A stretch of DNA of 64,000 bases, from positions 28,955-92,954 of the forward strand of contig DAINAT010000003.1 in NCBI GenBank assembly GCA_036733305.1, in the 5' to 3' direction. Origin of the DNA: UBA7672 sp036733305 (GTDB taxonomy: Bacteria > Pseudomonadota > Alphaproteobacteria > Caulobacterales > Hyphomonadaceae). Position numbers and translations under genes: made by a program. The notes under the pieces are model-generated. The model saw only the letters and a program-made list of their open reading frames with translations. It did not search any database and was not told the DNA's origin. Below, in pieces: positions 8,319 to 17,757 of the stretch (within the stretch, counting starts at the first letter, position 1; each line of letters opens with the position of its first letter).

Positions 8319-9137
8319 ATGACCTTCACATTGCCCACCCCCTCCCGTGACGAGCGAAACCAGCTGGCCCGCCTGTTTGCCGCCATCGCCTCGGATGCAG
8401 GGGTTGTTGTGATGGACGTCTACAACAGCGAGTTCGAAACCCGCACGAAAGCCGATTACAGCCCCGTATCAGACGCCGATGAGCGAGCCGAGGAGATCAT
8501 CCTCGCACGGCTTGAAGAAGCCCTGCCGGGCGTGCCCGTGCTGGCGGAAGAACGCGCCGCGCGCGAAGGGCTTGCCGAGAAAGTGGCCGAAACCTTCCTG
8601 CTGGTTGATCCCGTCGATGGAACGAAGGAGTTCGTGCAGCGGCGAGGCGACTTCACCGTCAACATCGCGCTGATCTGCGGCGGCAAACCTGTGGCGGGAT
8701 GCGTCTATGCGCCTGCTCGGCGGGAGATGTATTTCGGCGGCGCGGAGGCGCACCTGATCGAAGAGTTCGCTCCCGGTGAACAGCTGCGCGCGGGGCGATT
8801 GCTGAAGACACGCGCCTACCCGGCCGATGGGTTGGTTGCGATCACATCGTCTTCGCATCTCGACGAGCGGACGAAAACCTTCCTCGACGAACGCAAGATC
8901 CGCGCACGTATGGGTATCGGATCGTCCCTGAAATTCTGCTGGCTGGCGGCCGGCAAGGCTGACGTCTACCCGCGCTGGGGCCCTACCATGGAATGGGACA
9001 CGGCGGCCGGGCACGCCATTCTGGACGCAGCGGGGGGGCGGATGCTCAAGCCAGACGGCAAGCCCTTCACCTACGGCAATGGCGCGGAGGGCTTCAGGAA
9101 CGGGCCGTTCGTGGCGTGGGGTGGAGAGCCGGTCTAG
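8319..9137 (+). CDS. cysQ: 3'(2'),5'-bisphosphate nucleotidase
   Basis: A 272-residue member of the inositol-monophosphatase superfamily. It carries the metal sites LAEE, DPVDGTKEF and, near the end, EWDTAAGHAIL, in the usual order. CysQ removes the 3' phosphate from PAP/PAPS and so protects sulfate assimilation, and the FVQRRGDFTVNIAL stretch is typical for CysQ rather than inositol phosphatase. It is divergent from galE with about 100 bp between starts, and a small DUF3297 gene follows on the same strand. Confidence 0.9.
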   Translation: MTFTLPTPSRDERNQLARLFAAIASDAGVVVMDVYNSEFETRTKADYSPVSDADERAEEIILARLEEALPGVPVLAEERAAREGLAEKVAETFLLVDPVDGTKEFVQRRGDFTVNIALICGGKPVAGCVYAPARREMYFGGAEAHLIEEFAPGEQLRAGRLLKTRAYPADGLVAITSSSHLDERTKTFLDERKIRARMGIGSSLKFCWLAAGKADVYPRWGPTMEWDTAAGHAILDAAGGRMLKPDGKPFTYGNGAEGFRNGPFVAWGGEPV

Positions 9138-9193
9138 CCTTTCGGGCCGGGTTGGTGCAGGACGTGGCCTCCACGATTTTGACGAGCCTTGCC

Positions 9194-9442
9194 ATGACCG
9201 ACACCCTGCCCGACCGTCTGAGCCAGAACCCGAAGAGCCCCTACTATGACAAGGAGCTTCTCGAGCGCGGCATCGGCATCCGTTTCAACGGACAGGAAAA
9301 GACCAACGTCTGGGAATATTGCGTGAGCGAGGGCTGGGTGCGCGTCGTCGCCGGCGCCGCCATGGACCGCAAGGGCAATCCGATGACCATGCTGCTCAAG
9401 GGCACGGTCGAGCCCTACTTCGACGCAACCGCGCCTGAATAA
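9194..9442 (+). CDS. DUF3297 family protein
   Basis: An 82-residue soluble protein starting at ATG 9194. The sequence (DRLSxNPKSPYY, GIRFNGQEKTNVWEYCVSEGWVR, MDRKGNPM) matches the small DUF3297 family that is common in Proteobacteria and has no known function. Its whole length fits the family, so it is complete. It follows cysQ by about 55 bp and is convergent with argE. Confidence 0.85.
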   Translation: MTDTLPDRLSQNPKSPYYDKELLERGIGIRFNGQEKTNVWEYCVSEGWVRVVAGAAMDRKGNPMTMLLKGTVEPYFDATAPE

Positions 9443-9460
9443 TCAGACCCGCCCCAACAA

Positions 9461-10618
9461 CTACGCCCGGAGAGTATCGAGGAAGCGCCGGAAAACGGTG
9501 AGGCCTTTCTCGATTTCCGACACCGCAACAAACTCGTCGGGCTGGTGCGCCTGATCGATCGAGCCCGGGCCACAGATCACGGCGGGGAACCCTGCCTTCT
9601 GGAACTGCCCTGCCTCTGTCGCGAACGCCGCAACGCGTAGCGTGTTGTCGCCTGTCAAAGCGCGAATGAATTGTTCGGCCGCGCTGTCACGATCGACGCG
9701 CAGCGGCGGCGCATTCGCGAACATCGAAACCTGCACGCCGCATTCCGGGCCGAGTGCTGCAAGTTTCGCATGCACGCGGTCAACCTCGGCAAAGAACGGC
9801 GCCAACAGGGCATCCGCATCGGTTCCCGGCACGGTGCGGATATCGAAGACGAACCGGCATTCGCGCGCGAGAATATTCGCCGCCGTGCCGCCGCCAATCT
9901 CACCAACCGTGATCGTCGTCCACGACGGATCGAAATCCGAGGTTACAGGCGCATTCGCTTCCTGCTCGCGCGTAATCCTGCGCAGCACAGCGAGCAGATC
10001 AATCGCCTCGTGAATGGCGGACGCGCCGAGCCTTGGGTCGGACGAATGCGCCGCCTTGCCCGTGATCCTGATTTCGTAATCGCGAATGCCCTTGTGCGCC
10101 GACAACACGCCCCACAGGGTCGGCTCGCCTACCCAGACGACAGACGGTGCAGCGCCACGGCGAACGATCTCCGCGATCATCGGCTCGACGCCAGCGCAGC
10201 CAATCTCCTCGTCATAGGAAAATGCAAAATGCACGGCCTTGTTGAGAGGCATCTTCGAGATGGTTTCGGCATGGGCCAACGCGAGCGCCAGGAACCCCTT
10301 CATGTCGCATGAACCGCGGCCATACCATTTGCCGTCCCGCTCGATCAGATCCCAGGGGCTGGTCGTCCAGGGCTGACCGTCCACCGGCACGACATCGGTG
10401 TGACCGGAGAGCACGATGCCGCCGGGCGTGTCCGGCCCGAAACGCGCCCAGAGGTTCGACTTGCGACCATCCGGACTCGGGGCGCGCACAAGCTCAGCGC
10501 CCAGGGGCCGGAGGAAGTTTTCCACCCATTCAATAAACGGCAGATTGGAATCGCGGGACGTCGTGTCGAAGGACACAAGGCTTTTGAGAATGTCCTGAAC
10601 GCGGGCGATCGATGTCAT
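9461..10618 (-). CDS. argE: acetylornithine deacetylase
   Basis: A 385-residue M20-family metallohydrolase that removes the acetyl group from N-acetylornithine in arginine synthesis. The two-zinc site residues are visible: GHTDVVPV (first His and Asp of HTD), GSCDMKGF (bridging Asp), SYDEEIGCAG (catalytic Glu-Glu), and the late His in CGPGSIDQAHQPDEF. The lid domain lies at about 180-290. The C-terminal CGPGSIDQAHQPDEFV is typical of ArgE rather than DapE. It is a stand-alone gene, and the start overlaps the putative upstream region of the GST-like gene on the other strand. Confidence 0.9.
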   Translation of the reverse strand: MTSIARVQDILKSLVSFDTTSRDSNLPFIEWVENFLRPLGAELVRAPSPDGRKSNLWARFGPDTPGGIVLSGHTDVVPVDGQPWTTSPWDLIERDGKWYGRGSCDMKGFLALALAHAETISKMPLNKAVHFAFSYDEEIGCAGVEPMIAEIVRRGAAPSVVWVGEPTLWGVLSAHKGIRDYEIRITGKAAHSSDPRLGASAIHEAIDLLAVLRRITREQEANAPVTSDFDPSWTTITVGEIGGGTAANILARECRFVFDIRTVPGTDADALLAPFFAEVDRVHAKLAALGPECGVQVSMFANAPPLRVDRDSAAEQFIRALTGDNTLRVAAFATEAGQFQKAGFPAVICGPGSIDQAHQPDEFVAVSEIEKGLTVFRRFLDTLRA

Positions 10619-10686
10619 GGGGCAAGGCTAGCCCATCGCGCGCCGCGCGCCATAGACATTCCGCGTCAAAACCTTCATGCGAAACC

Positions 10687-11118
10687 ATGATCGAGTTTCA
10701 CGCAGGCACCGGGCCAGACAGCCAGTCCATCGGCATCGCGCTCGAGGAAATGTATCTGGACTATACGGTTGCGCCCCAGCGCGCGCCCATGCCTGTGACG
10801 GTGGTCGGCAATGCGCGCCTGCCCGGGCTGGGCAACATCCTGCTGGCGCTGGCGCGCAAGCACAATCACTTCCTGCCGGATGCTACCGCGGCCGCTCCCT
10901 GGCTGTCGAAAACACCGCCGGACCTAGCCACCCTTGAAGCGCAGCTCGACGGCCGTGACTTCATCTTCGACGTCTATACGATCGCAGACATGGCGATGTA
11001 TCCGCTGGTCACGCAGCAACGCGCGAAGCTTACCGCTTATCCGAACGTCGTACGCTGGGAGATGCGCCTCACCATGCGGCCGGAAGTCGGTCGCGGCATG
11101 GGCGCAATCTCGCGTTGA
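10687..11118 (+). CDS. short glutathione S-transferase-like protein
   Basis: A 143-residue protein starting at ATG 10687. It resembles glutathione S-transferases: a shortened N-terminal part (SQSIGIALEEMYLDYTV) is joined to the helical C-terminal domain with the conserved FDVYTIADMAMYPLV (N-capping box) and a terminal YPNVVRWEMRL helix. Full-length family members have 200-230 residues. The second half of the thioredoxin-like domain and the first C-terminal helices are missing or replaced, so glutathione binding is doubtful. It could be a degenerate GST kept for a structural role. Confidence 0.65.
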   Translation: MIEFHAGTGPDSQSIGIALEEMYLDYTVAPQRAPMPVTVVGNARLPGLGNILLALARKHNHFLPDATAAAPWLSKTPPDLATLEAQLDGRDFIFDVYTIADMAMYPLVTQQRAKLTAYPNVVRWEMRLTMRPEVGRGMGAISR

Positions 11119-11133
11119 CCAAGCTCGCGTTGA

Positions 11134-12066
11134 TCAGCGCGGCGGTTGGGCCGGAACCGACGCAGGGCCAGCTCCGAGCGGGCCGAAGTCTTCCAGTTTG
11201 ACTTCGTAGATGACCGTGGCGCCCGGGGGTACGCGACCGTCGCCTTCCGAGCCGTAGAGCAGCGCGGCCGGCATACGGACCATCCAATGGTCGCCCTTGT
11301 GCATCAGCTTCAGAAGCTCGTTCCATCCCGGCGTGACGCCCGCCACGGGGAAGCGCGCAGGCTCACCCGAGCCGAAGGTCGAAACGACCGTGCTGCGATG
11401 GCGGACGTCTTCGGCGGTATCGCCCTCTTCCTTGTCGATCGTCTCGAGACGACCTTCGAAGTTGATCGTAGCGATGTCGTCTTCGCTCGGCGTCGGACCA
11501 TCGGCGGGGCCGGATTCAACGACCATGTATTCAAGCCCGGACGGGCGACGCACGATGCTGCTCGAGTCCGTCGGCCACGGCGTGACCTTGGTCCACGGGT
11601 CGGTGAGCACGTTGACGAGCTCGACCTGGAACATGAGGTCGGCATTCGGCGGGATATCCATGCCCGCGCCACGTTCGCCGTAACCTTCCTTGGACGGAAT
11701 CCAGAACATGAACATGTCGCCGGGCTGCATCTTCTGCAGGCCGTCTTTCCACCCCGGGATCAGGCCATTGAGCTGGAAGGTGGCGGTCTCGTTGCGCTGA
11801 TACGAGCTGTCAAAGATCAGGGCGTTTGCGGCGAGACGACCATCGTAATGGACTTCGACGCGATCCGTCGGGCCGGGGAACGGGCCTTTGCCGTCGCCTT
11901 TGCGCACGATGATGTACTCGACGCCCGAGGGCAGCTTCTGGATGCCGGCAAAGTTGTGGTTCCACGGATGCAGCGTCGCCCACGGATCAGCCGGATCAGC
12001 CTTAACCGAAGGCCCACAAGAGCTGAGCACCAGAGCGGCCACAGCCGCGAGCATCAGACGGAACAT
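11134..12066 (-). CDS. lipoprotein with two FKBP-type peptidyl-prolyl isomerase domains
   Basis: A 310-residue envelope protein. A lipoprotein signal ends at LSSC, with the lipidated Cys at residue 17. Two FKBP folds follow: about 45-155 (DRVEVHYDGRL, IFDSSY, LIPGWKDGLQKM, GYGERG, FQVELV) and about 165-300 (FEGRLE, VTPGWNELLKLM, LLYGSEG, IYEVKLEDF). The first domain keeps most FKBP active-site residues and the second is more divergent. It likely helps fold outer-membrane or periplasmic proteins at the membrane surface. The genes on both sides are metabolic and give no further clue. Confidence 0.85.
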   Translation of the reverse strand: MFRLMLAAVAALVLSSCGPSVKADPADPWATLHPWNHNFAGIQKLPSGVEYIIVRKGDGKGPFPGPTDRVEVHYDGRLAANALIFDSSYQRNETATFQLNGLIPGWKDGLQKMQPGDMFMFWIPSKEGYGERGAGMDIPPNADLMFQVELVNVLTDPWTKVTPWPTDSSSIVRRPSGLEYMVVESGPADGPTPSEDDIATINFEGRLETIDKEEGDTAEDVRHRSTVVSTFGSGEPARFPVAGVTPGWNELLKLMHKGDHWMVRMPAALLYGSEGDGRVPPGATVIYEVKLEDFGPLGAGPASVPAQPPR

Positions 12067-12195
12067 CCAGAAACTCCTTGTTGCCCGCCTGTTAGCACCG
12101 ACGTGGGCGTGATGCGAGGGCCCACCCCTGACGATCGTGTCAGTAGCGTTATGGGCCCTCGGAGGGGTTTAATCCCCAAGGGTGGCAGGCCGGGC

Positions 12196-13452
12196 CTAGG
12201 CGTGAGGCCGCGGCGGGTATCCGGCCTTGGTCAGGGCGTCGATGATTTCCTGCGTATGGCGCGAATCGCGGGTTTCGATCGTGATGTCGAATTCAGCGCC
12301 CTTTGCAGGGACGTCCAGGGCGAGCCGGTTGTGGTTCACCTCGATGATGTTGCCGCCGCTTTCGCCGATCACGGTTGATACCGCCGCAAGAAGACCCGGT
12401 TGGTCATTTCCGATGATGCGGATCGACGTGATGCGCTTCTCGCGCACTAGCGAACGTGTCAGCACCGAGGCCAGAAGGCGGGTATCGATGTTTCCGCCGC
12501 AAAGCGTCAGCACGACTTTCCGGCCGCGGAAATGATGGGGTTCCGCCAGGAGAGCAGCCAGACCGGCAGCACCCGCGCCTTCGGCAACGGATTTCTCGAC
12601 GGTCGCAAACAGCGTGATCGCGCGTTCCAGCTCATCCTCGCTGACAAGGATCACCCGATCCATCAGCTTGCGCAGGATTTCTGCCGTCAGCTTGCCGACT
12701 TTCTTGACGGCGATGCCTTCCGCGATGGTTGCCCCACCAACCTTAGCATCTTCGCCGCGAAGCTCCGCCGTGAGCGAAGGGTAGAGCGCCGGCTCGACGC
12801 CGATGATCGAGACTGCAGGGCGACGCGCCTTGACGGCTGTAGCGATGCCGGAGGCGAGGCCGCCACCGCCAACGGGAATGACCATCACGTCGAAGTCGGC
12901 CAGCTCATCGAGGATCTCGAGCCCCATTGTGCCCTGCCCCGCGATGACATGCTTGTCGTCGAACGGGTGGACGAAGGTCAGCCCCTCCTTCTTCTCAAGC
13001 TCGCGCGCGTGCTTGTCGGCATCGGCGAGCGACTCGCCGTGAATGATGACGCGTGCGCCAAAGTTGCGGGTGTGCTCGACCTTAACGAAAGGCGTGCCCT
13101 GCGGCATGACGATGGTCGAGGGGATGCCAAGACGCGAGGCGTGATAGGCAACGCCCTGCGCATGGTTGCCGGCTGACATCGCGACGACGCCGGCGGCCTT
13201 TTCCGAATTCGTCAGAGACAACAGCTTGTTGAGCGCGCCACGCTCCTTGAACGAAGCGGTGAACTGCAGGTTCTCGAACTTGATCCAGACCTGCGCTCCG
13301 GTGATCTCGGATAGCGTACGCGAATAGCGCAGCGGCGTGCGCTCGATCTGGCCTTCAATGGCCTTGGCGGCGGCTTCGATGTCGGCCAGCGTCACGGGCA
13401 GGGACGAGGCGGCTTCGGCGGCTGTTGCTGGCTGGGTGGTCACGAGACGCAT
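12196..13452 (-). CDS. ilvA: threonine ammonia-lyase with C-terminal ACT domain
   Basis: A 418-residue PLP enzyme that deaminates threonine to 2-oxobutanoate, feeding isoleucine synthesis or threonine breakdown. The PLP lysine is in FTASFKERGA, the phosphate loop is GGGGLASG, and SAGNHAQGVA is the Asn loop. Residues about 335-418 form one ACT domain (ITSIRIIGNDQPGLLAAVSTVIGESGG), the short type seen in alphaproteobacterial IlvA. The two-ACT biosynthetic enzyme of enterics is longer. A region with GGGG and CCCC arms lies downstream near 12150-12180 but is not a clear terminator. Confidence 0.9.
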   Translation of the reverse strand: MRLVTTQPATAAEAASSLPVTLADIEAAAKAIEGQIERTPLRYSRTLSEITGAQVWIKFENLQFTASFKERGALNKLLSLTNSEKAAGVVAMSAGNHAQGVAYHASRLGIPSTIVMPQGTPFVKVEHTRNFGARVIIHGESLADADKHARELEKKEGLTFVHPFDDKHVIAGQGTMGLEILDELADFDVMVIPVGGGGLASGIATAVKARRPAVSIIGVEPALYPSLTAELRGEDAKVGGATIAEGIAVKKVGKLTAEILRKLMDRVILVSEDELERAITLFATVEKSVAEGAGAAGLAALLAEPHHFRGRKVVLTLCGGNIDTRLLASVLTRSLVREKRITSIRIIGNDQPGLLAAVSTVIGESGGNIIEVNHNRLALDVPAKGAEFDITIETRDSRHTQEIIDALTKAGYPPRPHA

Positions 13453-13749
13453 CCTTACATTAAGGCGCGCACCTATAGCCCAATTTCACCGGGGGGCCAG
13501 CTTGGGCGGGCAAAAAGCCGTATAGCTGGGCTAATCAAGCTACTCGGTCGTAAGGAGCCGCGAGTCCACAAGCGAATATCCGGCCTCCGCATGATCCCGG
13601 ACGGCCATTATTGGAGCGCCCCACCGGGAGGCTTTCGACCAGTGCGCGTCTGAAACTGGGTGGTCGCCAATCTTGCCGACGCCCCGCCCCAAAGCAAACG
13701 CCCCGGCCTTTGGGGGCCGGGGCGCTGCATCTAGTTAGCTAGTAAAGAC
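13453..13749. other. 297-bp intergenic region upstream of ilvA
   Basis: Apart from the terminator at 13699-13724, this stretch holds no gene I can support. It should contain the ilvA promoter (minus strand), but no convincing -35/-10 pair or attenuator stands out. Confidence 0.4.
13699..13724 (-). terminator. Rho-independent terminator of the multidomain lipoprotein gene
   Basis: A 10-bp perfect GC stem (13699-13708 with 13715-13724) has a 6-base loop. On the minus strand it is followed by TTTGCTTT, which starts 26 bases after the stop codon at 13750. Confidence 0.8.
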
Positions 13750-15780
13750 TTACTGGCCGCCCTGCGTCTTAGCAGGAGCCGCGGTCGTGGCAGCCGGGGC
13801 CGCTTGAGCGCCCGGGCGACGCATCGACTGCATCATCTTCAGGACGTTCTCGAGTTCGCCCTGGTCGATGCCGCCATCCTTGTTGGCATCAGCCATTTCG
13901 AATGCGCCCGGAGCAGCGGCGAGTTGAGCGAACTGGTCACGCAGTTCGTTCTTCTGCAGCTTGTCGTCCAGGTTCGAGTCCATCATGCCCATAAGGCGGG
14001 TCTTGTTGAGCAGCTGATCGTAGTTCGTTTGCTTCTCGACCGTCTCGTCTTTCCAGCGGTAGCGCATCGAGGTGTAGAACATTTCCTCGAACGACTGGTC
14101 GCCCCACACGATTTCCTTGTTCGGGTCCGGGTTGGCCGGGTTCCGCTTCGAGTTGTCGTAGATGTAGGTCGCGATCACTTTCGAGCCGGCCTTGATTTCG
14201 ATCGGCTTGGCGAACTCGTACTGACGCTGCCAGTTGAAGTCGTAGAACGGCACGTTGAGGATCGTCTCACGCTTGCCGGTCGGGTACAGGATTTCCAGTT
14301 TCGAGTAGGTGCCGCGGTAGTGAGCGTGCACGACGACCGTGTGCAGGATCGCATCCTTCGGGAAGTTGAAGTACGCGGTTTCCTTGTGCGCCGGATCGTT
14401 GGCCGGGATGCGGATAAACTGGTTCACCAGCGGCATCTCGCGCATGATCAGGTCAGGCTTCTCGCCGTCCTTGTAGAAGTACAGGCCGATCTGCTCTGCC
14501 GAGACTGCTTCCTTGCCGAACGGCGTGTAGTGCATCTGGTAGGCGAACTCGCCGCCAGCCGGGATCCACGAGCCAATGCCCTTCGGGGCCACGACCGATT
14601 CCATGCCGACCGTGTAGCCGCCGACGCCGCCACCCCAGTTCTGCATGCCCTTCTGCGTCTGACCTTCAGCGATCACGCCCGACAGGATGTGGTGCACGGC
14701 CTGACGCTGCGAGACTTTCGCCGTCGCGGCTTTCAGCCATTTGCCTTCCTTGAGCGGGTTCGCAACCGTCGGGTATTGGTAGTCGACGTAGCCGGTGGCG
14801 GGCACGGTGAACTTCGGAATATCGACGATCAGGTCCGGCTTGCCGAGCGGCCAGTCCGGAGCAACGTGCTTGACGTTGGCCAAGCGGTCATCGCCTTCGC
14901 CGCGAGGAGCGCCAGCTTCGATCCAGTTGATAAGCGTCTTGACCTGGTCACCCGACAGCGACTTGTCGTCAGAGAACGTGGCGACGTGCGGATCCGGGTC
15001 CCACGGCGGCATGCGGTCGGTGCGCACAGCTTCGCGGATCATCGGCGCGAAGGTTTTCACTTTCTCGTAGCCGTCGAAGCCGAACGGAGCGATGCCGCCT
15101 TGCTGGTGGCAGGCGATGCACTTCTCTTCGATCAGCGGAGCGATCGTTTGCGAGTACGAGATTTTGGCGAACTCGGCTTTGCGAGCCGGGGCGCGATCCG
15201 GGAAGCTGATCGTCGTACCTTTGACGGCGACCTGAGCAACCGCCGGAGCCTTGCCGGCGAGAACTGCATCAACAGCTTCCGACGAGACCGGGCCTGAGTA
15301 AGCGATCTTCATCGTCTTCGGGTCAACAACGAACGACTGGCCAACAGTCGTAGCGCCGATCTGACCGCCGACGAGTTGCAGGTCGTCCTGCAGGATCGGC
15401 GATTTGAAGCCGTACTTCGCGGCATCAGCCAGCATGGCTTCGCGCGTATCTTTCGGGTTCGAGTTCACGACGAAGATTTCGACGCCCTTGGCGGCGTAGC
15501 CGGCTTCGAGCTTGGCGAGTTCCGGACCGACCGTTTCCATGTGGCCAGCGCCGCCCATCACGAGAACGATCGCGGGAGCGTCCTTGTAGCGATAGAGTTC
15601 CTTCGCATAGCCATCCGCCGTCACCAGGCGGAAGTTATCGACGCGGGCCGGCAGCTCAGCCATCGGCGTCGCCACGGTGGTGTTGGCGGCAGTGTCAGCA
15701 ACCGGGCCCTGTTGGGCGCAGCTGGCAACAGCCATAGCCAGCACAAGGCTGGCAGCAGTCATGGTCAGGGAGCGTTTCAT
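13750..15780 (-). CDS. multidomain lipoprotein: redoxin fold, cytochrome c, copper monooxygenase-like, EF-hands
   Basis: A 676-residue exported lipoprotein; the lipobox VASC puts the lipid on Cys21. Order: thioredoxin/peroxiredoxin-like fold (about 45-175) that contains no Cys at all; a haem c site C221-x2-C224-H225 (EEKCIACHQ) in a cytochrome-like segment; a PHM/DBM-like copper type II monooxygenase region (about 310-580) with possible CuH ligands H363, H364, H417 and CuM ligands H485, H487 and a Met in EEMFYTSM; two calcium EF-hand loops D601-E612 and D631-E642; and a low-complexity Ala/Pro tail. The only Cys residues are the lipidated one and the haem pair. It probably does periplasmic redox chemistry with copper and haem. 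Substrate unknown. A strong terminator follows. Confidence 0.8.
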   Translation of the reverse strand: MKRSLTMTAASLVLAMAVASCAQQGPVADTAANTTVATPMAELPARVDNFRLVTADGYAKELYRYKDAPAIVLVMGGAGHMETVGPELAKLEAGYAAKGVEIFVVNSNPKDTREAMLADAAKYGFKSPILQDDLQLVGGQIGATTVGQSFVVDPKTMKIAYSGPVSSEAVDAVLAGKAPAVAQVAVKGTTISFPDRAPARKAEFAKISYSQTIAPLIEEKCIACHQQGGIAPFGFDGYEKVKTFAPMIREAVRTDRMPPWDPDPHVATFSDDKSLSGDQVKTLINWIEAGAPRGEGDDRLANVKHVAPDWPLGKPDLIVDIPKFTVPATGYVDYQYPTVANPLKEGKWLKAATAKVSQRQAVHHILSGVIAEGQTQKGMQNWGGGVGGYTVGMESVVAPKGIGSWIPAGGEFAYQMHYTPFGKEAVSAEQIGLYFYKDGEKPDLIMREMPLVNQFIRIPANDPAHKETAYFNFPKDAILHTVVVHAHYRGTYSKLEILYPTGKRETILNVPFYDFNWQRQYEFAKPIEIKAGSKVIATYIYDNSKRNPANPDPNKEIVWGDQSFEEMFYTSMRYRWKDETVEKQTNYDQLLNKTRLMGMMDSNLDDKLQKNELRDQFAQLAAAPGAFEMADANKDGGIDQGELENVLKMMQSMRRPGAQAAPAATTAAPAKTQGGQ

Positions 15781-15894
15781 CGCGCGGTTTCCTCCAGCGT
15801 CGTCTCGTATCTGTTGATATTCATGACTCTATTGCTAGACAGCGTCAAGATACCGAACGGTTTTCTCACTCAATTGTGTTAACAGGTGGCGCGT

Positions 15895-17757
15895 TCAGGC
15901 TACCGAAAGTCCTGGCGCCCCTTCAATTGGATCATGCTCGGCCACCCAGTGACCGGGCGACGCCTCGATCAGGGCCGGACGATAGAAGGGCGCCGCGTCC
16001 GTCAACTTGGATTTCATGAACCGGAGGCTCGCTTTAGGGTCGAGCGGCGACGGCAGGTCCCCGTGAAGCTTCACCCGCGCCTTATTACGCTCCCGAACCG
16101 GATCGGGAGAGGGAACCGCAGACAGCAAGGCCCGGGTGTAGGGATGTCGGGGATTGGAGAACAGCTCCTCACGCGACGCCATTTCCACCACCCTGCCGAG
16201 ATACAGCACCATCACGCGGTGGCAGATTTCACGAACAACTGACAGGTCATGGCTGATGAACATTATCGCCAGACCGAACTCTTTCTGAAGGTCGATCAGC
16301 AGGTCGAGGATCTGGGCCTGGACCGACACATCCAGCGCCGACACCGCCTCGTCACAGACAACCAGCTTCGGCCTCAGGATCATCGCGCGGGCAATGCCGA
16401 CACGCTGGTTCTGACCGCCTGACAACTCGTGCGGATAGCGGTTCACCATCGCTGGATCGAGACCCATCCGCGCCATCATCTCACGCGCCGCGTCTTCTTT
16501 CGCCTTGCCACTCATGTCTGGCCTGAAAACAGTCAGCGGTTCGGCAATCGATTGGCCGATGGTCATGCGCGGATCGAGGCTGGCGAGCGGGTCCTGGAAG
16601 ACGATCTGCAGGTCCTGACGAAGCGGCTGCATCTCCTTGCGCGAGGCATCGGCGATATTGCGCCCGAGCCAAGCCACCGAGCCGGATGACGGATCAAGAA
16701 GTTTGAGAACGCCGCGAGCGAGCGTCGACTTTCCGCAACCACTCTCCCCCACTACGCCGACGGTTTCGCCGGGACGAAGCGAGAAGCTGACGCCATCAAC
16801 TGCGCGCAAAGGCACACGGTGACCGAACAGGCCGCCCGGCACATGCACCGGGAAGGTCACGTGGAGATCGTCGACTTCCAGGATAGGTTGAACACCGTTC
16901 GCCGGCGCTGCGCCAATTGAAGGCCGCGAGCCGCGGTCAGTGCGGTCCATACGCGGCATCGCATCCAGCAGCATGCGCGTGTATTCATGCTTGGGGGCCG
17001 AGAACACGTCATCGACATTCCCGCATTCAACGGCCTCACCGTGGCGCATCACCACGACGCGATCAGCCATGCGCGCTATCACGCCCATGTCGTGCGTAAT
17101 GAGCACGAGGCCGGCGCCCGTCTCGCGCTTCAGCTCGTCCATCAGGTCCAGAACCTGCGCCTGAACTGTGACGTCCAGAGCAGTCGTCGGCTCGTCCGCC
17201 AGCAGCAGCTGCGGTTCGCACAGCATCGCCGATGCTATCATCACGCGCTGACGCATGCCGCCGGACAGTTCGTGCGGGAACTGATGTAAGCGACGACGCG
17301 CTTCCGGAATACGCACGCGCTCCAGCCACTCGACGATCCGCGCTTCAGCTTCAGCACCCTTGAGCTTCTTGTGGCGCGCCAGCACTTCAGCCATCTGCGC
17401 GCCGACCGTCATGTGCGCGGTCAACGATGTCAGCGGGTCCTGGAAGATCATCGCCACCTTCGCGCCGCGGATCTCATTCAACTCTTTCCGGTTGAGCGCC
17501 GTCATCTCAACGCCGTCGAACTTGATCGATCCCTCGACGATCCCGTTCGCTGCCGTAAGCCCCATCGCAGCCAGGACAGTCTGGCTCTTGCCCGATCCAC
17601 TCTCACCGACCAGGCCGAGGCACTCGCCGCGCGCTACATCGAAGTCCAGCTTCTTGACCGCCTCGACGCGCCCATCCTGCGTCTGGAAGGAGACGGAGAG
17701 ACCCCGAACATCGAGAATGGGCTGGCGCACGGGTACGTCGGTCAAGGAAGCACTCAT
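15895..17757 (-). CDS. peptide-type ABC transporter ATPase, two nucleotide-binding domains fused
   Basis: A 620-residue cytoplasmic ATPase made of two Dpp/Opp-type domains, like YejF and GsiA. Domain 1 (about 12-270): Walker A GESGSGKS, signature LSGGMRQR, Walker B LLLADEP. Domain 2 (about 285-600): Walker A GESGCGKS, signature LSGGQNQR, Walker B LVVCDEA. Both have the C-terminal oligopeptide extension with HPYT(R/K)xLLxAxP. It would power uptake of peptides, glutathione or similar solutes, but no permease or binding protein gene is in the window. Its ATG follows the stop of the upstream small gene without a gap, so they are co-translated. Confidence 0.88.
   Translation of the reverse strand: MSASLTDVPVRQPILDVRGLSVSFQTQDGRVEAVKKLDFDVARGECLGLVGESGSGKSQTVLAAMGLTAANGIVEGSIKFDGVEMTALNRKELNEIRGAKVAMIFQDPLTSLTAHMTVGAQMAEVLARHKKLKGAEAEARIVEWLERVRIPEARRRLHQFPHELSGGMRQRVMIASAMLCEPQLLLADEPTTALDVTVQAQVLDLMDELKRETGAGLVLITHDMGVIARMADRVVVMRHGEAVECGNVDDVFSAPKHEYTRMLLDAMPRMDRTDRGSRPSIGAAPANGVQPILEVDDLHVTFPVHVPGGLFGHRVPLRAVDGVSFSLRPGETVGVVGESGCGKSTLARGVLKLLDPSSGSVAWLGRNIADASRKEMQPLRQDLQIVFQDPLASLDPRMTIGQSIAEPLTVFRPDMSGKAKEDAAREMMARMGLDPAMVNRYPHELSGGQNQRVGIARAMILRPKLVVCDEAVSALDVSVQAQILDLLIDLQKEFGLAIMFISHDLSVVREICHRVMVLYLGRVVEMASREELFSNPRHPYTRALLSAVPSPDPVRERNKARVKLHGDLPSPLDPKASLRFMKSKLTDAAPFYRPALIEASPGHWVAEHDPIEGAPGLSVA

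Noticed and set aside
13804..15297. A 497-codon open frame on the plus strand opposite the multidomain lipoprotein gene
   Set aside because: It is antisense to a gene with clear haem and EF-hand motifs; its product is Arg/Val/His-rich with no motif, as expected of GC-rich shadow frames.
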